A stretch of DNA of 32,381 bases from Dehalococcoidia bacterium (GCA_022819585.1 JAJEGY010000022.1:1-32381); one strand, 5' to 3'. Numbered from the stretch's first letter, positions 1 through 7,422 are shown. Program-made: numbers and translations. Notes: generated by a model from the letters alone, not told the origin.

Positions 1-51
1 GGTTCTAAACCTCCGGCCTAGGGGCTCTCTGCCTGCTTTCACGCTTCTCAT
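1..51 (-). CDS. possible start of a truncated gene running off the left edge
   Basis: Reading leftward from an ATG at 51-49 there are 17 open codons to the window edge, preceded by a well-placed ribosome binding site (GGAGAACAC just before the ATG). An in-frame stop lies only eight codons upstream of the ATG, so this would be the true start. The gene would lie downstream of the terminase, where phages usually carry a portal protein, but 17 residues show no family signal. The 278 bp between this start and the terminase stop (52-329) hold no gene I can support. Confidence 0.3.
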   Translation of the reverse strand, partial: MRSVKAGREPLGRRFRT

Positions 52-329
52 GTGTTCTCCGTCCGCGGTTTCATGTCATTTCAATCGACGATTACTGCCT
101 CCAAGGGCGCGACCCCGGGCTGCGGCGATCCTCTGGGCGCTTGACGGTTCCGGTTTCCGTCTCACGCCTTGACTCCAAGTTAACTCATACGTATTACAGA
201 TGTCAAGTTGTTTCTACAAAATTTCAAAGATTCGGATTCTCAACCATGTATCAGGATGCAAGACAAGAAAAAGACGACTCGTCGAGCCTTCTTTTCCAAA
301 GCGATCGCGCCGGGCGGGTTGCAGACTTT

Positions 330-1718
330 CTACGGAGGGATGTACATGAGGAATGGCGGGCGAGACGGCGGGTCCGTGAACGCGAGGGCGAGCGCGTCGG
401 CCTTGTCCGGACTCGGTCGTCCATTGTTCCTCATGACCTCTTTACCTTCTAGACGCAGCGCGCCCGCGGATGTGTAGCGGTAGTTGAGAGATGCGACCTG
501 CGAGATGAGTTCGGGGTCGTCGGGAATCGATATGTTGCCATGCTCGAACACTTCCTTGAGGTGATCGAACATCTGCGCTCTTTTATTAAAGTGTAGTTTG
601 GGATCGTTGGGCTTGTTGCCGCCGTTGACGCCGTAGGCTTGGACTTCGTCGATCTCCCGGATTCTGTCGAGCACGCCGGATCCCATTCCGACCTCGTCGA
701 TGAATGCGTGCTTGACTCCGAACTGGCGGATGATTCTGGTGGCGCGTCCGGCCGTCTCCATGAGGTCGCATTTCGGGAAGGCTTCGAGCCATGTGACGGT
801 CTTGCCCTTCCTGACGACCGCGACGGAGTGGTTGTCGCCGTAACGCGCGATGTCGAGCCCCATCACCGGCTTCTCGTTGGGTTCGTCGGGAAACTCCTGC
901 TTGGTTGCCCTTTCGATGTCGTATAGGGAGATGAGGGTGTCGACCGCTTTGACCGGGTAGTCGCCGAGCACTCGGTAGAAGTATTCGGCGGACTGTTCGC
1001 CGCGCTGGCGCTTGATCCTCTGGACCCATTCGGGAGTGATGAGACCTGTCGGTACTGTTTCCCCTGTCGGTATCTCGCCTGTGAACGCGGGGGTGTCGAA
1101 CGCGGAGATGCGTATGGTCTTGTAGAGATCGCGGTTCTTGTGGAACGCGTCGTAGAAGGTGCCTGCCAGAGTGGTGGGATTACCTATCATCAACAGCTTC
1201 GAGTGTTTGGTCGTTAGACATCCCGATATGGCGTCGTAGACGGTTTCGAGCACGGCGGCGGCTTCGTCGACGATTACGAGGATGTTGGGGCTGTGGAAAC
1301 CTTGGAATTTGTCTCCGGTGTTTGTGGAGAATCCGATCGCGTAACGTTTGGGCGAAAACTCCAATCGCGTCTTGAATATGCGACCGCCGATGACCTCTAT
1401 GTTGCGTTGGTGGAGATTGCGGATTTCACGCCACAGGAGGTTGGTGACTTGGCGTTTCGTGGGCGCGGTGGTGACGACGATTGCGTCGTCGTGGATCATG
1501 AGCCACCATAGGGTCGCGACGGCAGCGGTGAATGTTTTGCCCGAGCCGTTGCAGGACCTGACGGCTACGTGGTTGTGACGCGCGATTGCGTTGAGGATCT
1601 CGGCCTGTTTCCTCCACGGGGTGACGCCTAGGTGGTGGGTGGCGAACTTGACCGGATTGATGCGCCAGATCTTAGATGAGCTAAGACGTGGTACGGTTGA
1701 CGATTGTTGTTGCGGCAT
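330..1718 (-). CDS. phage terminase large subunit (ATPase-nuclease)
   Basis: The 462-aa product fits a large terminase, the motor that packages phage or gene-transfer-agent DNA and cuts it into genome lengths. Walker A is SCNGSGKT at residues 55-62, Walker B with the catalytic Glu is ILVIVDEAA at about 146-154, and the coupling motif GNPTTLAGTFYD is near 179-190. The C-terminal RNase H-like nuclease shows its acidic residues in GLDIARYGDN (D289), FIDEVGMGSG (D341) and SPDKADALALAF (D438/D441). Length and domain order are normal for the family. The ATG has a strong Shine-Dalgarno (GGAGGGG). No small terminase, portal or capsid gene is visible inside the window, so this is either the edge of a prophage lying to the left or a stranded remnant. 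The open, motif-complete frame argues against decay. Confidence 0.85.
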   Translation of the reverse strand: MPQQQSSTVPRLSSSKIWRINPVKFATHHLGVTPWRKQAEILNAIARHNHVAVRSCNGSGKTFTAAVATLWWLMIHDDAIVVTTAPTKRQVTNLLWREIRNLHQRNIEVIGGRIFKTRLEFSPKRYAIGFSTNTGDKFQGFHSPNILVIVDEAAAVLETVYDAISGCLTTKHSKLLMIGNPTTLAGTFYDAFHKNRDLYKTIRISAFDTPAFTGEIPTGETVPTGLITPEWVQRIKRQRGEQSAEYFYRVLGDYPVKAVDTLISLYDIERATKQEFPDEPNEKPVMGLDIARYGDNHSVAVVRKGKTVTWLEAFPKCDLMETAGRATRIIRQFGVKHAFIDEVGMGSGVLDRIREIDEVQAYGVNGGNKPNDPKLHFNKRAQMFDHLKEVFEHGNISIPDDPELISQVASLNYRYTSAGALRLEGKEVMRNNGRPSPDKADALALAFTDPPSRPPFLMYIPP

Positions 1719-1768
1719 TCATCCGCCCCTCCCATCCGAGTTGATTGGAACAATAGTGACTTAATTTA

Positions 1769-1797
1769 AGGATATAGGATGGTGCGAGATTTGGCAA
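1769..1797 (-). promoter_or_regulatory. candidate sigma70-type promoter for the terminase
   Basis: On the minus strand TTGCCA (1797-1792) and TATCCT (1774-1769) are separated by exactly 17 bp, matching the housekeeping consensus at 5/6 and 4/6 positions. The -10 lies about 50 bp before the terminase ATG. The spacing and orientation fit, but this is pattern matching only. Confidence 0.35.
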
Positions 1798-2253
1798 GTG
1801 GCGTGGGGGCGTCGCACTTGAAGGGCACTAGAAAATTGAATTTCTGAGGCAGATCGGTTTCTTCGTCAGCCACAATTGACCCATCATGGAATCCAGCAAA
1901 AATGCCCGGGAGAATTTAGGATCCAGAAGTCGCATGGCCAGGCGGTAGCGATGGACGGAATTTGGGGAAGACAAATATCCACTGGATTGCGAACGAACTA
2001 AAGCAAACCCCAGATTGTAAGAGCGAAAAGGAAGACGAAGAAGCCTACGAGCGGGGTCGTGACCATTTGACGACATCTTGCAGGCACGATGGAATGCACA
2101 AAGACTTTGGCAACTAAAATATGCGCAAGTGGGGAAGGTCACAACACGCATCGAGAACGACCGATCCAATGGCGTTCATCATGGTGGGGTCCGAGGGTAA
2201 AATCCTTCCGTATTCCGAGTTGGTAGGCCGAAAATCCAAGCGTCAACCCGAAC
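1798..2253. other. gene-poor region between terminase and methyltransferase
   Basis: No convincing gene is seen. A 113-codon minus-strand frame (1828-2169) would need a TTG start and has no ribosome binding site. On the plus strand one frame reads as protein-like text interrupted by stops and ends in a 46-codon stretch from an ATG at 2121 to a TAG at 2259-2261, with no ribosome binding site. This could be a decayed gene or chance. Confidence 0.4.
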
Positions 2254-2262
2254 TGCTATAGT
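2254..2262 (+). promoter_or_regulatory. extended -10 promoter for the restriction-modification operon
   Basis: TGCTATAGT is a TGn-extended -10 element with 5/6 match to TATAAT; no good -35 is present, as is usual for this promoter class. It predicts a transcript start near 2269, which makes a GTG start at 2273 unlikely and favours the ATG at 2291 preceded by AAGGGGG. Confidence 0.4.
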
Positions 2263-2290
2263 CAGTTGCCAAGTGAAGGGGGATCATACG

Positions 2291-3352
2291 ATGGCGATTG
2301 CGACCCTAGATGAGCATCTAGTACCACACGTCACAAACCATCAACTGACTTGCACGGTGATGAATGGGGACTGCAATGACGTCCTTTCGTCATTACCGCC
2401 CCACTCCGTTGATCTGGCTATCACCTCGCCTCCCTATTTCCAGCAACGCTCGTACTCTGAAGCAGGAATTGGCAACGAGGACACAGTTGATCAATACCTA
2501 GACGCGTTGATCGACACTTTCGAATCGCTCCTTCTGGCTCTGAAACCACATGGCAACATCATCTACAACTTGGGGGACAAATATGCCAATGGCGGATTGA
2601 TGCTCGTCCCTTATCGTTTCGCTATGCGAATTATCGACGAACTCGGTCTCATTCTCGTCAATGACATCACGTGGTTGAAGCAGAATCCGGTTCCGCATCA
2701 ATTCGATCGTAGATTGACTTCAAGCACCGAGCCGTTTTTCCATTTCGCCCAAGACACCAACTACTACTACGACCGAGATGCGTTCATGCCTGATGCTGTG
2801 GCGCAACGCAGTAAGCCTTCTAAACGCCTCGGGCAAAGATACCGCATGCTGATTGAAGAATCTGATCTATCTCAGTGGCAACGCATGGCGGCTCACGACG
2901 CGCTGGACGAAGCAATCTACGACGTGAAGTCTGGAACCATTCATAGTTTCCGAATGAAGATTCAAGGTGTGCACGCGCCAGCGTATGGTGGACAGGAAGG
3001 TGGGCGCAAAATCCGGATGGAGCGTGATGGATTCACCATCATTCGCATTTCAGGTAACCGAATGAAAAAGGACGTGATTGAGAGTCCGGTTGGATCGCTC
3101 AAGGGAAATGGTCATCCAGCGATATTTCCTGAAAAAATCATCCGCGAGCTCATCAGGCTGCTTTCGCCGGAAGGTGGAACTGTGTTAGACCATTACGTGG
3201 GCAGCGGCACGACTCTTGTATCAGCATTGAAAGAGGGTCGAAACTGTATAGGCATTGATATCAGTACCGAATACTGCAGGGCTGCCGCGACGCGAGTTCA
3301 ACAAGACGATGAGATTCCGAGGGGAACGGTATGGATGAAATCGGAGTACTAG
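2291..3352 (+). CDS. site-specific DNA methyltransferase (N4-cytosine/N6-adenine, beta class)
   Basis: This 353-aa enzyme transfers a methyl group from S-adenosylmethionine to an exocyclic amino group in a specific DNA site, protecting host DNA from the partner nuclease. The catalytic motif TSPPY (residues 45-49) comes before the AdoMet-binding motif VLDHYVGSGTT (298-308), the order that defines beta-class amino-methyltransferases. TSPPY is common in N4-cytosine enzymes but does not exclude N6-adenine. HPAIFPE (275-281) is the usual motif upstream of the AdoMet site. The variable middle (about 160-260) should hold the target recognition domain. I chose the ATG at 2291 over an in-frame GTG at 2273 because AAGGGGG sits about 9 nt before it. 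Its last codons overlap the start of the next gene, indicating translational coupling with the restriction enzyme. Confidence 0.85.
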   Translation: MAIATLDEHLVPHVTNHQLTCTVMNGDCNDVLSSLPPHSVDLAITSPPYFQQRSYSEAGIGNEDTVDQYLDALIDTFESLLLALKPHGNIIYNLGDKYANGGLMLVPYRFAMRIIDELGLILVNDITWLKQNPVPHQFDRRLTSSTEPFFHFAQDTNYYYDRDAFMPDAVAQRSKPSKRLGQRYRMLIEESDLSQWQRMAAHDALDEAIYDVKSGTIHSFRMKIQGVHAPAYGGQEGGRKIRMERDGFTIIRISGNRMKKDVIESPVGSLKGNGHPAIFPEKIIRELIRLLSPEGGTVLDHYVGSGTTLVSALKEGRNCIGIDISTEYCRAAATRVQQDDEIPRGTVWMKSEY

Positions 3353-4119
3353 ATAGCGTATACGCAGAGGCGATGGGTGACGGCGATGCACCTGATTGCG
3401 ATGGCATAGAACCGCATGTCGATACGATTATTGAGCGGCAACATACATCGCGGGGAGTTTTGGCTGTTGTCATCACGTTGTTGGTCAAAAAGTGCGTTGA
3501 TCCCGATCAGGACATCAGAATGCACCAAGCAGGGATGGACGGAGGATTCAGTGGACGCGTATTAGATACGCAAGTAGTGACGCCGTTTCTTCGATCACAC
3601 GATTTTCCTTACATGGCTGGCGGTTCAGGATGGTTGACACGTTCGCTTGAACAAGCGATGCCATACAACATGGATTATCCGGGGAGCATTAGGCCGCAAG
3701 AGCTCAAAGACGCATTTTTGATGGTTGTGCATGCAGTCCAATTAGGTCGTGTCGATGCCCGTGACGTTTTGCTTCGAATCTTCAAGGGATTGGTGCGTTT
3801 TAGAGAACGTAGCAGCAGTATCGATTTGTCACGACCAGTCGGATTGACCGTCAGCGAGATCGTGACCAAAATTGAGCAACACTACAACTCAAGTCTCACT
3901 GGCGCGGCAAGGTTGCCAGTCTTGGCGATTTATGCCGTTCTCAAAGTGGTTGTGCGCGAAGTCAACCGCTACGACGACTGTGAGCTTTTGCCGCTGGAGG
4001 CACACACTGCGGCAGATACTAGATCGGGACGCATCGGCGACGTTGAAATCATGCGCTACGAGGATATGATCTATGAAGGGTTAGAAATCAAACACGACAT
4101 CTTATCAGTGAATCGGTGA
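3331..4119 (+). CDS. SacI-like type II restriction endonuclease, N-terminal part (frame broken at end)
   Basis: 262 residues, starting at an ATG inside the end of the methyltransferase gene with GAGGGG just upstream. From memory, blocks such as DIRMHQAGMDGGFSGR and SGWLTRSLEQ resemble the SacI-type restriction endonuclease family; I could not search. Near the end, D237/D245 followed by E252-I-K254 look like a PD-(D/E)xK nuclease site. The frame stops (TGA 4117-4119) just after this site, while the next reading frame, entered by a GTG overlapping the stop (4116-4118), continues with text that fits the missing C-terminus. Together the parts are about 359 aa, a plausible full length. Options are a frameshift mutation, a one-base sequence error, -1 recoding, or two separately translated subunits. 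The methyltransferase pairing makes a restriction role likely. Confidence 0.7.
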   Translation: MDEIGVLDSVYAEAMGDGDAPDCDGIEPHVDTIIERQHTSRGVLAVVITLLVKKCVDPDQDIRMHQAGMDGGFSGRVLDTQVVTPFLRSHDFPYMAGGSGWLTRSLEQAMPYNMDYPGSIRPQELKDAFLMVVHAVQLGRVDARDVLLRIFKGLVRFRERSSSIDLSRPVGLTVSEIVTKIEQHYNSSLTGAARLPVLAIYAVLKVVVREVNRYDDCELLPLEAHTAADTRSGRIGDVEIMRYEDMIYEGLEIKHDILSVNR

Positions 4120-4409
4120 TCGATTCCGCCTATCAGAAATTCCGAACCGCTTCAGTCGAACGGTACTATATCTTGACAACCAGTCCTACCCAATCCTACA
4201 TAGGAATGAACGACAGAATCGCAGAAATCAGAAGAGATCATGGTTGCCAAATGATCGTCAATGGAGTAGCACCCACGCTCAAATACTATCTTCGACTCAT
4301 TTCCGACACAAGGCTCTTCGTCCATGAATATGTCAGCGAGATTGAAACAGACAACGACATTTCGTACGAGCTGAAGTTGCGTTGGAATGAAGTAATTGGA
4401 TTGGATTGA
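4116..4409 (+). CDS. SacI-like restriction endonuclease, C-terminal part in the -1 frame
   Basis: 97 residues read from a GTG that overlaps the stop of the preceding frame (GTGA). The opening IDSAYQKFRTASVERYYILT and the later GCQMIVNGVAPTLKYYLRL look like the direct continuation of the upstream nuclease rather than an independent protein. No ribosome binding site is obvious in front of the GTG, so separate translation would depend on coupling. If the nuclease needs this part, the system is either inactive or rescued by a frameshift; if not, the region is drifting. It ends 40 bp before the next small gene. Confidence 0.6.
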   Translation: MIDSAYQKFRTASVERYYILTTSPTQSYIGMNDRIAEIRRDHGCQMIVNGVAPTLKYYLRLISDTRLFVHEYVSEIETDNDISYELKLRWNEVIGLD

Positions 4410-4448
4410 GATATCGCCGATGACCAACAACGAGGAATTCCCAGAACG

Positions 4449-4706
4449 TTGAGAAGCTATTGGGTGTACGTGGATGATCCCACGAGCAAAGCGCGAGTGC
4501 ATTTGGCATCGTGTAGGTACTGCAACAACGGTCAAGGCGTGAAGGATTCACGGCTTCCAGACAACCGCTGGCTAGGTCCCTTCTCCAATCCCGATGGCGC
4601 GGCATCGGTAGCAGTTCGTGAAAACAAGCGTGACACGAAACCTTGCGGGGTTTGTTTGCCGGGTTATCAGATTGAGGCAGAAGTGCTTCAGTTCATTATT
4701 CCCTAA
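4449..4706 (+). CDS. small Cys/His-rich protein next to the restriction-modification genes
   Basis: An 85-residue frame from a TTG, with H18, C22, C25, C66 and C69 (HLASCRYC and KPCGVC) arranged like a small zinc-binding fold, and a WLGPFSNPDGA segment between. I do not recognise a named family. An ATG at 4420 opens a good ten-codon start in the adjacent frame that stops at 4450-4452, so the natural N-terminus may be cut off by another one-base shift; otherwise the TTG is used with GAGGAA about 12 nt upstream. It sits between the nuclease and a membrane protein, overlaps the latter by one base (TAATG), and is probably in the same transcript, so a defence-linked role is a guess from position only. 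Confidence 0.5.
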   Translation: MRSYWVYVDDPTSKARVHLASCRYCNNGQGVKDSRLPDNRWLGPFSNPDGAASVAVRENKRDTKPCGVCLPGYQIEAEVLQFIIP

Positions 4707-4978
4707 TGGCCGATTTTTGGGATCCGATCAAAGGTTTCATCAAGGACTATCCGGCCGCGTTCACCGCGCTTGCCTTTGCAATGTTCTGGTTCTTGAGGTT
4801 CGCTTTTGGACATAGTTGCTACAGATTTACTTGTTGGGGATGGGCTGCAACTTACGGCTCATCCAGTGATTGGAAACGGTGGTTCGATCTACATGATTGG
4901 CAGATCGGTACAAGTGAGACTGGGCGCCGGTATGTCACTTGTTCAAGGTGTCATCGGACAGGCATGAAATCGAAATAA
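4706..4978 (+). CDS. small single-pass membrane protein with Cys pairs, unknown function
   Basis: 90 residues starting with an ATG that shares a base with the stop of the previous gene, indicating translational coupling. Residues 17-35 form one hydrophobic segment. The rest is Trp- and Cys-rich, with C38, C43, C79 and C82 plus H83 (CSRCH) that could bind a metal. No family is recognised. It is the last gene of the plus-strand cluster and runs convergently into the minus-strand gene ending at 4989, only 10 bp away. Confidence 0.5.
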   Translation: MADFWDPIKGFIKDYPAAFTALAFAMFWFLRFAFGHSCYRFTCWGWAATYGSSSDWKRWFDLHDWQIGTSETGRRYVTCSRCHRTGMKSK

Positions 4979-4988
4979 AAGTGGGTTC

Positions 4989-5753
4989 TCAGGGCTTGAC
5001 TGGCTCATCGAATAGTTCGATTTGGGTACCTAAACGGAGAACCTCCTTTTCAAACGTCGAGTCGTGTGGGAAGGAGATGTCGATGCCGGGGTCGTTGTCG
5101 AGGAGTGTGTGTTGGACGGTGACGGTCCATGATGCGGCGTGTTGGGAGGGGTTGAATGCGGGGTTTGAGAGGGTGATGTCGGGGCAGTTGAATTGTCGGT
5201 GGGTGAGGATTCGGCTGGAGCTGGAGGGGGTGATCTTTTGATGGTCGACGGTAGCGGCGATGGTTAGTCGGACGCGTCCACCTTCGCATAGGAATTGGAT
5301 GGATGTTTGTAGAGTGATGTCGAGTTGATGGCCGGCGGGGACGTTGCAGGCCCATCCGGTGTCAAGGGGGTTGCATAGTTCGGTTTTTTCGGAGATGTTG
5401 GTTCCGTTGCTGGTGTGTGCGGTGAGGACGATGGTGGCGTCGGAGGGGGATGAGTTTTGAAGCTGGACGTTCCAGAATCCGATGTGGTTGTCGATGTCTT
5501 TGCTTGTTCCGGTGATGGCGATGCTGAAGTCGGCAGGGTCGGCGGATTGTTGGAAGGCGATGCGGTCGGGGATGGTGGGGAAGGGAGTGGGAGCGGGAGT
5601 GAGAACGGGATGTACGGGGGGTTTATCGTTCGGAGTGGTTGGTTCGACAGTTGAGAATGGGTGTGAAAGGGATGTGGCTGCGATCAGTATCAGCCATGAG
5701 AACAGGATCGTTGATGCGATGAGAATACGATGCTTTGTTAAGTGCAGTGCCAT
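4989..5753 (-). CDS. predicted secreted or membrane-anchored protein, unknown function
   Basis: 254 residues. Residues 9-28 form a hydrophobic N-terminal segment after positive residues, so this is either a signal peptide without a lipobox cysteine or a membrane anchor. A Pro/Thr-rich linker (about 36-62) leads to an outer region with repeated beta-strand-like stretches and four cysteines (127, 136, 156, 190) that could form two disulfides. The architecture, anchor plus proline linker plus beta domain, resembles small surface proteins, but I recognise no family. It stands alone, with about 750 bp of gene-free DNA upstream and a convergent gene downstream. Confidence 0.65.
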   Translation of the reverse strand: MALHLTKHRILIASTILFSWLILIAATSLSHPFSTVEPTTPNDKPPVHPVLTPAPTPFPTIPDRIAFQQSADPADFSIAITGTSKDIDNHIGFWNVQLQNSSPSDATIVLTAHTSNGTNISEKTELCNPLDTGWACNVPAGHQLDITLQTSIQFLCEGGRVRLTIAATVDHQKITPSSSSRILTHRQFNCPDITLSNPAFNPSQHAASWTVTVQHTLLDNDPGIDISFPHDSTFEKEVLRLGTQIELFDEPVKP

Positions 5754-6111
5754 GTGGCAACTGTGTCGTGTGCGATGTTATCAATGAAGAACGCATCGAT
5801 GATAATTTAAGAATGATTACTTATCTTGAAGCTGCATAGTTGTAGTTTTGTAAACCAGATTGATCTGTTATCGATGAATACCAATAGTTGGTTGTAATCA
5901 AACGAATCGATAGTCGATACTTAGTATCATGGGATGTGATTCTAGGTCTGTTGAAGTTGTGCGAGTGTTGAATATCGCCTTGCGCTTAGGTGAGTCACGA
6001 GGGGTGTGTCGTGGAGAGTTCACGCGTCGCGGATCTGGCGGAAAACTGAAAGAGGAGGATGGAGAGGTCGTGTGGTGCCCCTCCCTTCCGCCCGGGTTGC
6101 CCTCACCCTAG

Positions 6112-6136
6112 CCCTCTCCCGCTGAGCGGGAGAGGG
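6112..6136. repeat. palindromic repeat, copy 1
   Basis: Twelve-base arms CCCTCTCCCGCT and AGCGGGAGAGGG around a single central G form a perfect palindrome. A second copy with nearly the same arms lies at 8063-8087, and both are preceded by a CCCTA(G/A)CCCT-like flank, so this is a dispersed family rather than a local terminator. No T-run follows. Confidence 0.6.
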
Positions 6137-6259
6137 GATGTACTCATAGTCGGTGACGGTTTTGGTTGGAGAAAAAGGTTGTGGAAGGAGCGTGTGGTTT
6201 TCGAGTGAGTCCGTCGTTCTGCGGAGGGCGCTTTGCTTCCTTCGCAGCCCCTGCCGCCC

Positions 6260-6279
6260 GGGCCGTTCTCGAACGGCCC
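6260..6279. repeat. perfect inverted repeat
   Basis: GGGCCGTTC and GAACGGCCC are separated by two bases. It sits within the palindrome cluster, with larger partly matching CCCGGGCC/GGCCCGGG sequence around it. Confidence 0.5.
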
Positions 6280-6408
6280 CTACGGGTTACGGCCCGGGTT
6301 GTTTGCGGGCGGGTTTAGGGCGACAGATAGGGTGGTGGTGTACGGACAGGGTTTTTGAGGCTTGGAGTTTTCCCGCCTCGACGGGCATCCCCCGCTCGCT
6401 TCGCATCG

Positions 6409-6437
6409 CGCCCCCTTACGCTGAAGCGAAGGGGGCG
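6409..6437. repeat. near-perfect long palindrome
   Basis: CGCCCCCTT (6409-6417) and AAGGGGGCG (6429-6437) enclose CGCT/AGCG, giving a 13-bp stem with one bulged base and a two-base loop. No T-run follows on either strand, so it is not an ordinary terminator. Confidence 0.5.
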
Positions 6438-6464
6438 GTTCTCTCTCCTCCCACCTACCCTTGG

Positions 6465-6484
6465 ATTCCTGCTTTCGCAGGAAT
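6465..6484. repeat. ATTCCTGC inverted repeat downstream of the small zinc/AT-hook gene
   Basis: Perfect eight-base arms ATTCCTGC and GCAGGAAT surround a four-base loop, which reads GAAA on the minus strand. It lies 24 bp past the stop of the minus-strand gene at 6508, so it could cap that transcript's 3' end, although no T-run follows. The sequence resembles dispersed ATTCC...GGAAT repeats known in other bacteria. Confidence 0.5.
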
Positions 6485-6507
6485 GAGGTGAGAAGTGAGT
6501 TTTTACT

Positions 6508-6798
6508 TCAGGAGGTTTTGCGTGGTCGGCCTCTGCCGCGTCCTCCGGCGGCTTTGGCTCCGTACCAGGAGGAGTATTCGAAGGAGTTTTTGAACTGTCT
6601 TTGTGTTCCGCACTTTTTGCATACGCCGGTGGATTCGGGTCCGTTGGGGGATCCGATCTTCCAGTGGCAGTTGGAGCCTTCGAGTTGACAGGGAGTGAGT
6701 TCTTCTTCTTCGGGGACCTGTTGATCGGTCTTTGCGTTTGCTTTCGCGTTTGCTTTCGTTTTGGGGCCTCTGCGAGAACTTGCCTTTTGAGTAGTCAT
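6508..6798 (-). CDS. small zinc-ribbon and AT-hook-like protein
   Basis: 96 residues. The first 25 are Lys/Ala/Arg-rich and probably disordered. The middle carries cysteines in TPCQLEGSNCHW and GVCKKCGTQRQF, a likely zinc ribbon, followed by the aromatic EYSSWYG. The C-terminus reads GRGRGRPRK, an AT-hook-type minor-groove binding motif. I read it as a small nucleic-acid-binding protein but recognise no named function. It is 137 bp downstream of rplL in the same direction, the place where rpoB stands in most bacteria, and may be co-transcribed with the ribosomal genes across the hairpin at 6861-6889. The ATG at 6798 has no clear ribosome binding site. Confidence 0.6.
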   Translation of the reverse strand: MTTQKASSRRGPKTKANAKANAKTDQQVPEEEELTPCQLEGSNCHWKIGSPNGPESTGVCKKCGTQRQFKNSFEYSSWYGAKAAGGRGRGRPRKTS

Positions 6799-6860
6799 GG
6801 TGTGACGCTGGGTTTTGTTTGGGTATGCGCGACTATGTCGCTGTCGAGACGCCGTTGCCG

Positions 6861-6889
6861 CCTCTCCGAGATTCGGGTGGTCGGAGAGG
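6861..6889 (-). promoter_or_regulatory. intercistronic hairpin after rplL
   Basis: CCTCTCCGA and TCGGAGAGG form a perfect nine-base stem with an 11-base loop, 47 bp past the rplL stop. There is no T-run on the minus strand, so it looks more like an RNA processing or stability hairpin than an intrinsic terminator. Confidence 0.4.
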
Positions 6890-6935
6890 TGGTTATGTGG
6901 CGGGCGCGAGGTGCGCGGTTGGCGTTGAAACGTCT

Positions 6936-7319
6936 TTAGACGAGTTCGACGGAAGCACCCGCTTCTTCGAGTTTACCCTTAGCCTCTTCGGCGGCTTCTT
7001 TGGAGAGCTGTTCGAGGACGAGAGCGGGAGCGGACTCGACGAGGTCTTTGGCCTCTTTGAGTCCGAGCGGCGTGACTTCTCGGACGGCCTTGATAACGTT
7101 GATCTTCTTGGCACCGATGTCGGTGAGTCGGACGTCGAATTCGGTCTGCTCTTCTTCGGCTGCGGCTTCGGCGACAGCGACGGCACCGGGTGCCATGGCT
7201 ACAGGCATGGGAGCTGCGGATACTCCGAACTCTTCCTCGATGGCCTTTACGATGTCAGCGAGGTCGAGAACGGACATCGACTTGATCTCGTCGATGAATT
7301 GTTCTTTTGTGAGGGTCAT
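6936..7319 (-). CDS. rplL: 50S ribosomal protein L7/L12
   Basis: 127 residues of the ribosomal stalk protein, which recruits and activates translation GTPases such as the EF-Tu encoded upstream in the same cluster. The N-terminal dimerisation helices (about 1-30, ending in EEEFGVSAA), an Ala/Glu-rich hinge (about 42-58) and the conserved C-terminal domain with [20 protein letters not shown] (72-91) are all present at normal length. The ATG at 7319 has a very strong Shine-Dalgarno (GGAGGAGAAA). It follows rplJ, whose leader should control both genes. Confidence 0.97.
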   Translation of the reverse strand: MTLTKEQFIDEIKSMSVLDLADIVKAIEEEFGVSAAPMPVAMAPGAVAVAEAAAEEEQTEFDVRLTDIGAKKINVIKAVREVTPLGLKEAKDLVESAPALVLEQLSKEAAEEAKGKLEEAGASVELV

Positions 7320-7422
7320 TTTTCTCCTCCTTTGGAGATAGTTCTTTGGCTTTGGTTTTTGGTTTAGTAGATCTTTGGGTTGTTGGGGCCCCTCTGTATC
7401 TCCCCCTGAAGGGGAGCCGGGA

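Larger units (their letters stand above)
5754..6507. other. gene-free region rich in palindromes
   Basis: No protein frame here has a credible start or composition. The AT-rich part (5754-5930) lies upstream of the secreted-protein gene and could hold its promoter. From about 6080 to 6490 several perfect palindromes of different sequence follow each other, listed separately. Confidence 0.5.

Noticed and set aside
1828..2169. 113-codon minus-strand frame upstream of the methyltransferase
   Set aside because: It needs a TTG start, has no ribosome binding site, and opposes the more protein-like plus-strand text.
2273..2290. GTG start for the methyltransferase at 2273
   Set aside because: It would sit almost at the predicted transcript start and has no ribosome binding site, while the ATG at 2291 does.
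6112..6136. CRISPR or terminator reading of the palindromic repeat
   Set aside because: There are only two copies, 2 kb apart, with no regular spacers and no T-run.
5929..6491. Two plus-strand frames across the palindrome cluster
   Set aside because: They have no ribosome binding site or family signal and run straight through palindromes.
6819..7367. 182-codon plus-strand frame rich in Gly, Asp and Phe
   Set aside because: It is the antisense shadow of rplL, whose identity is certain.
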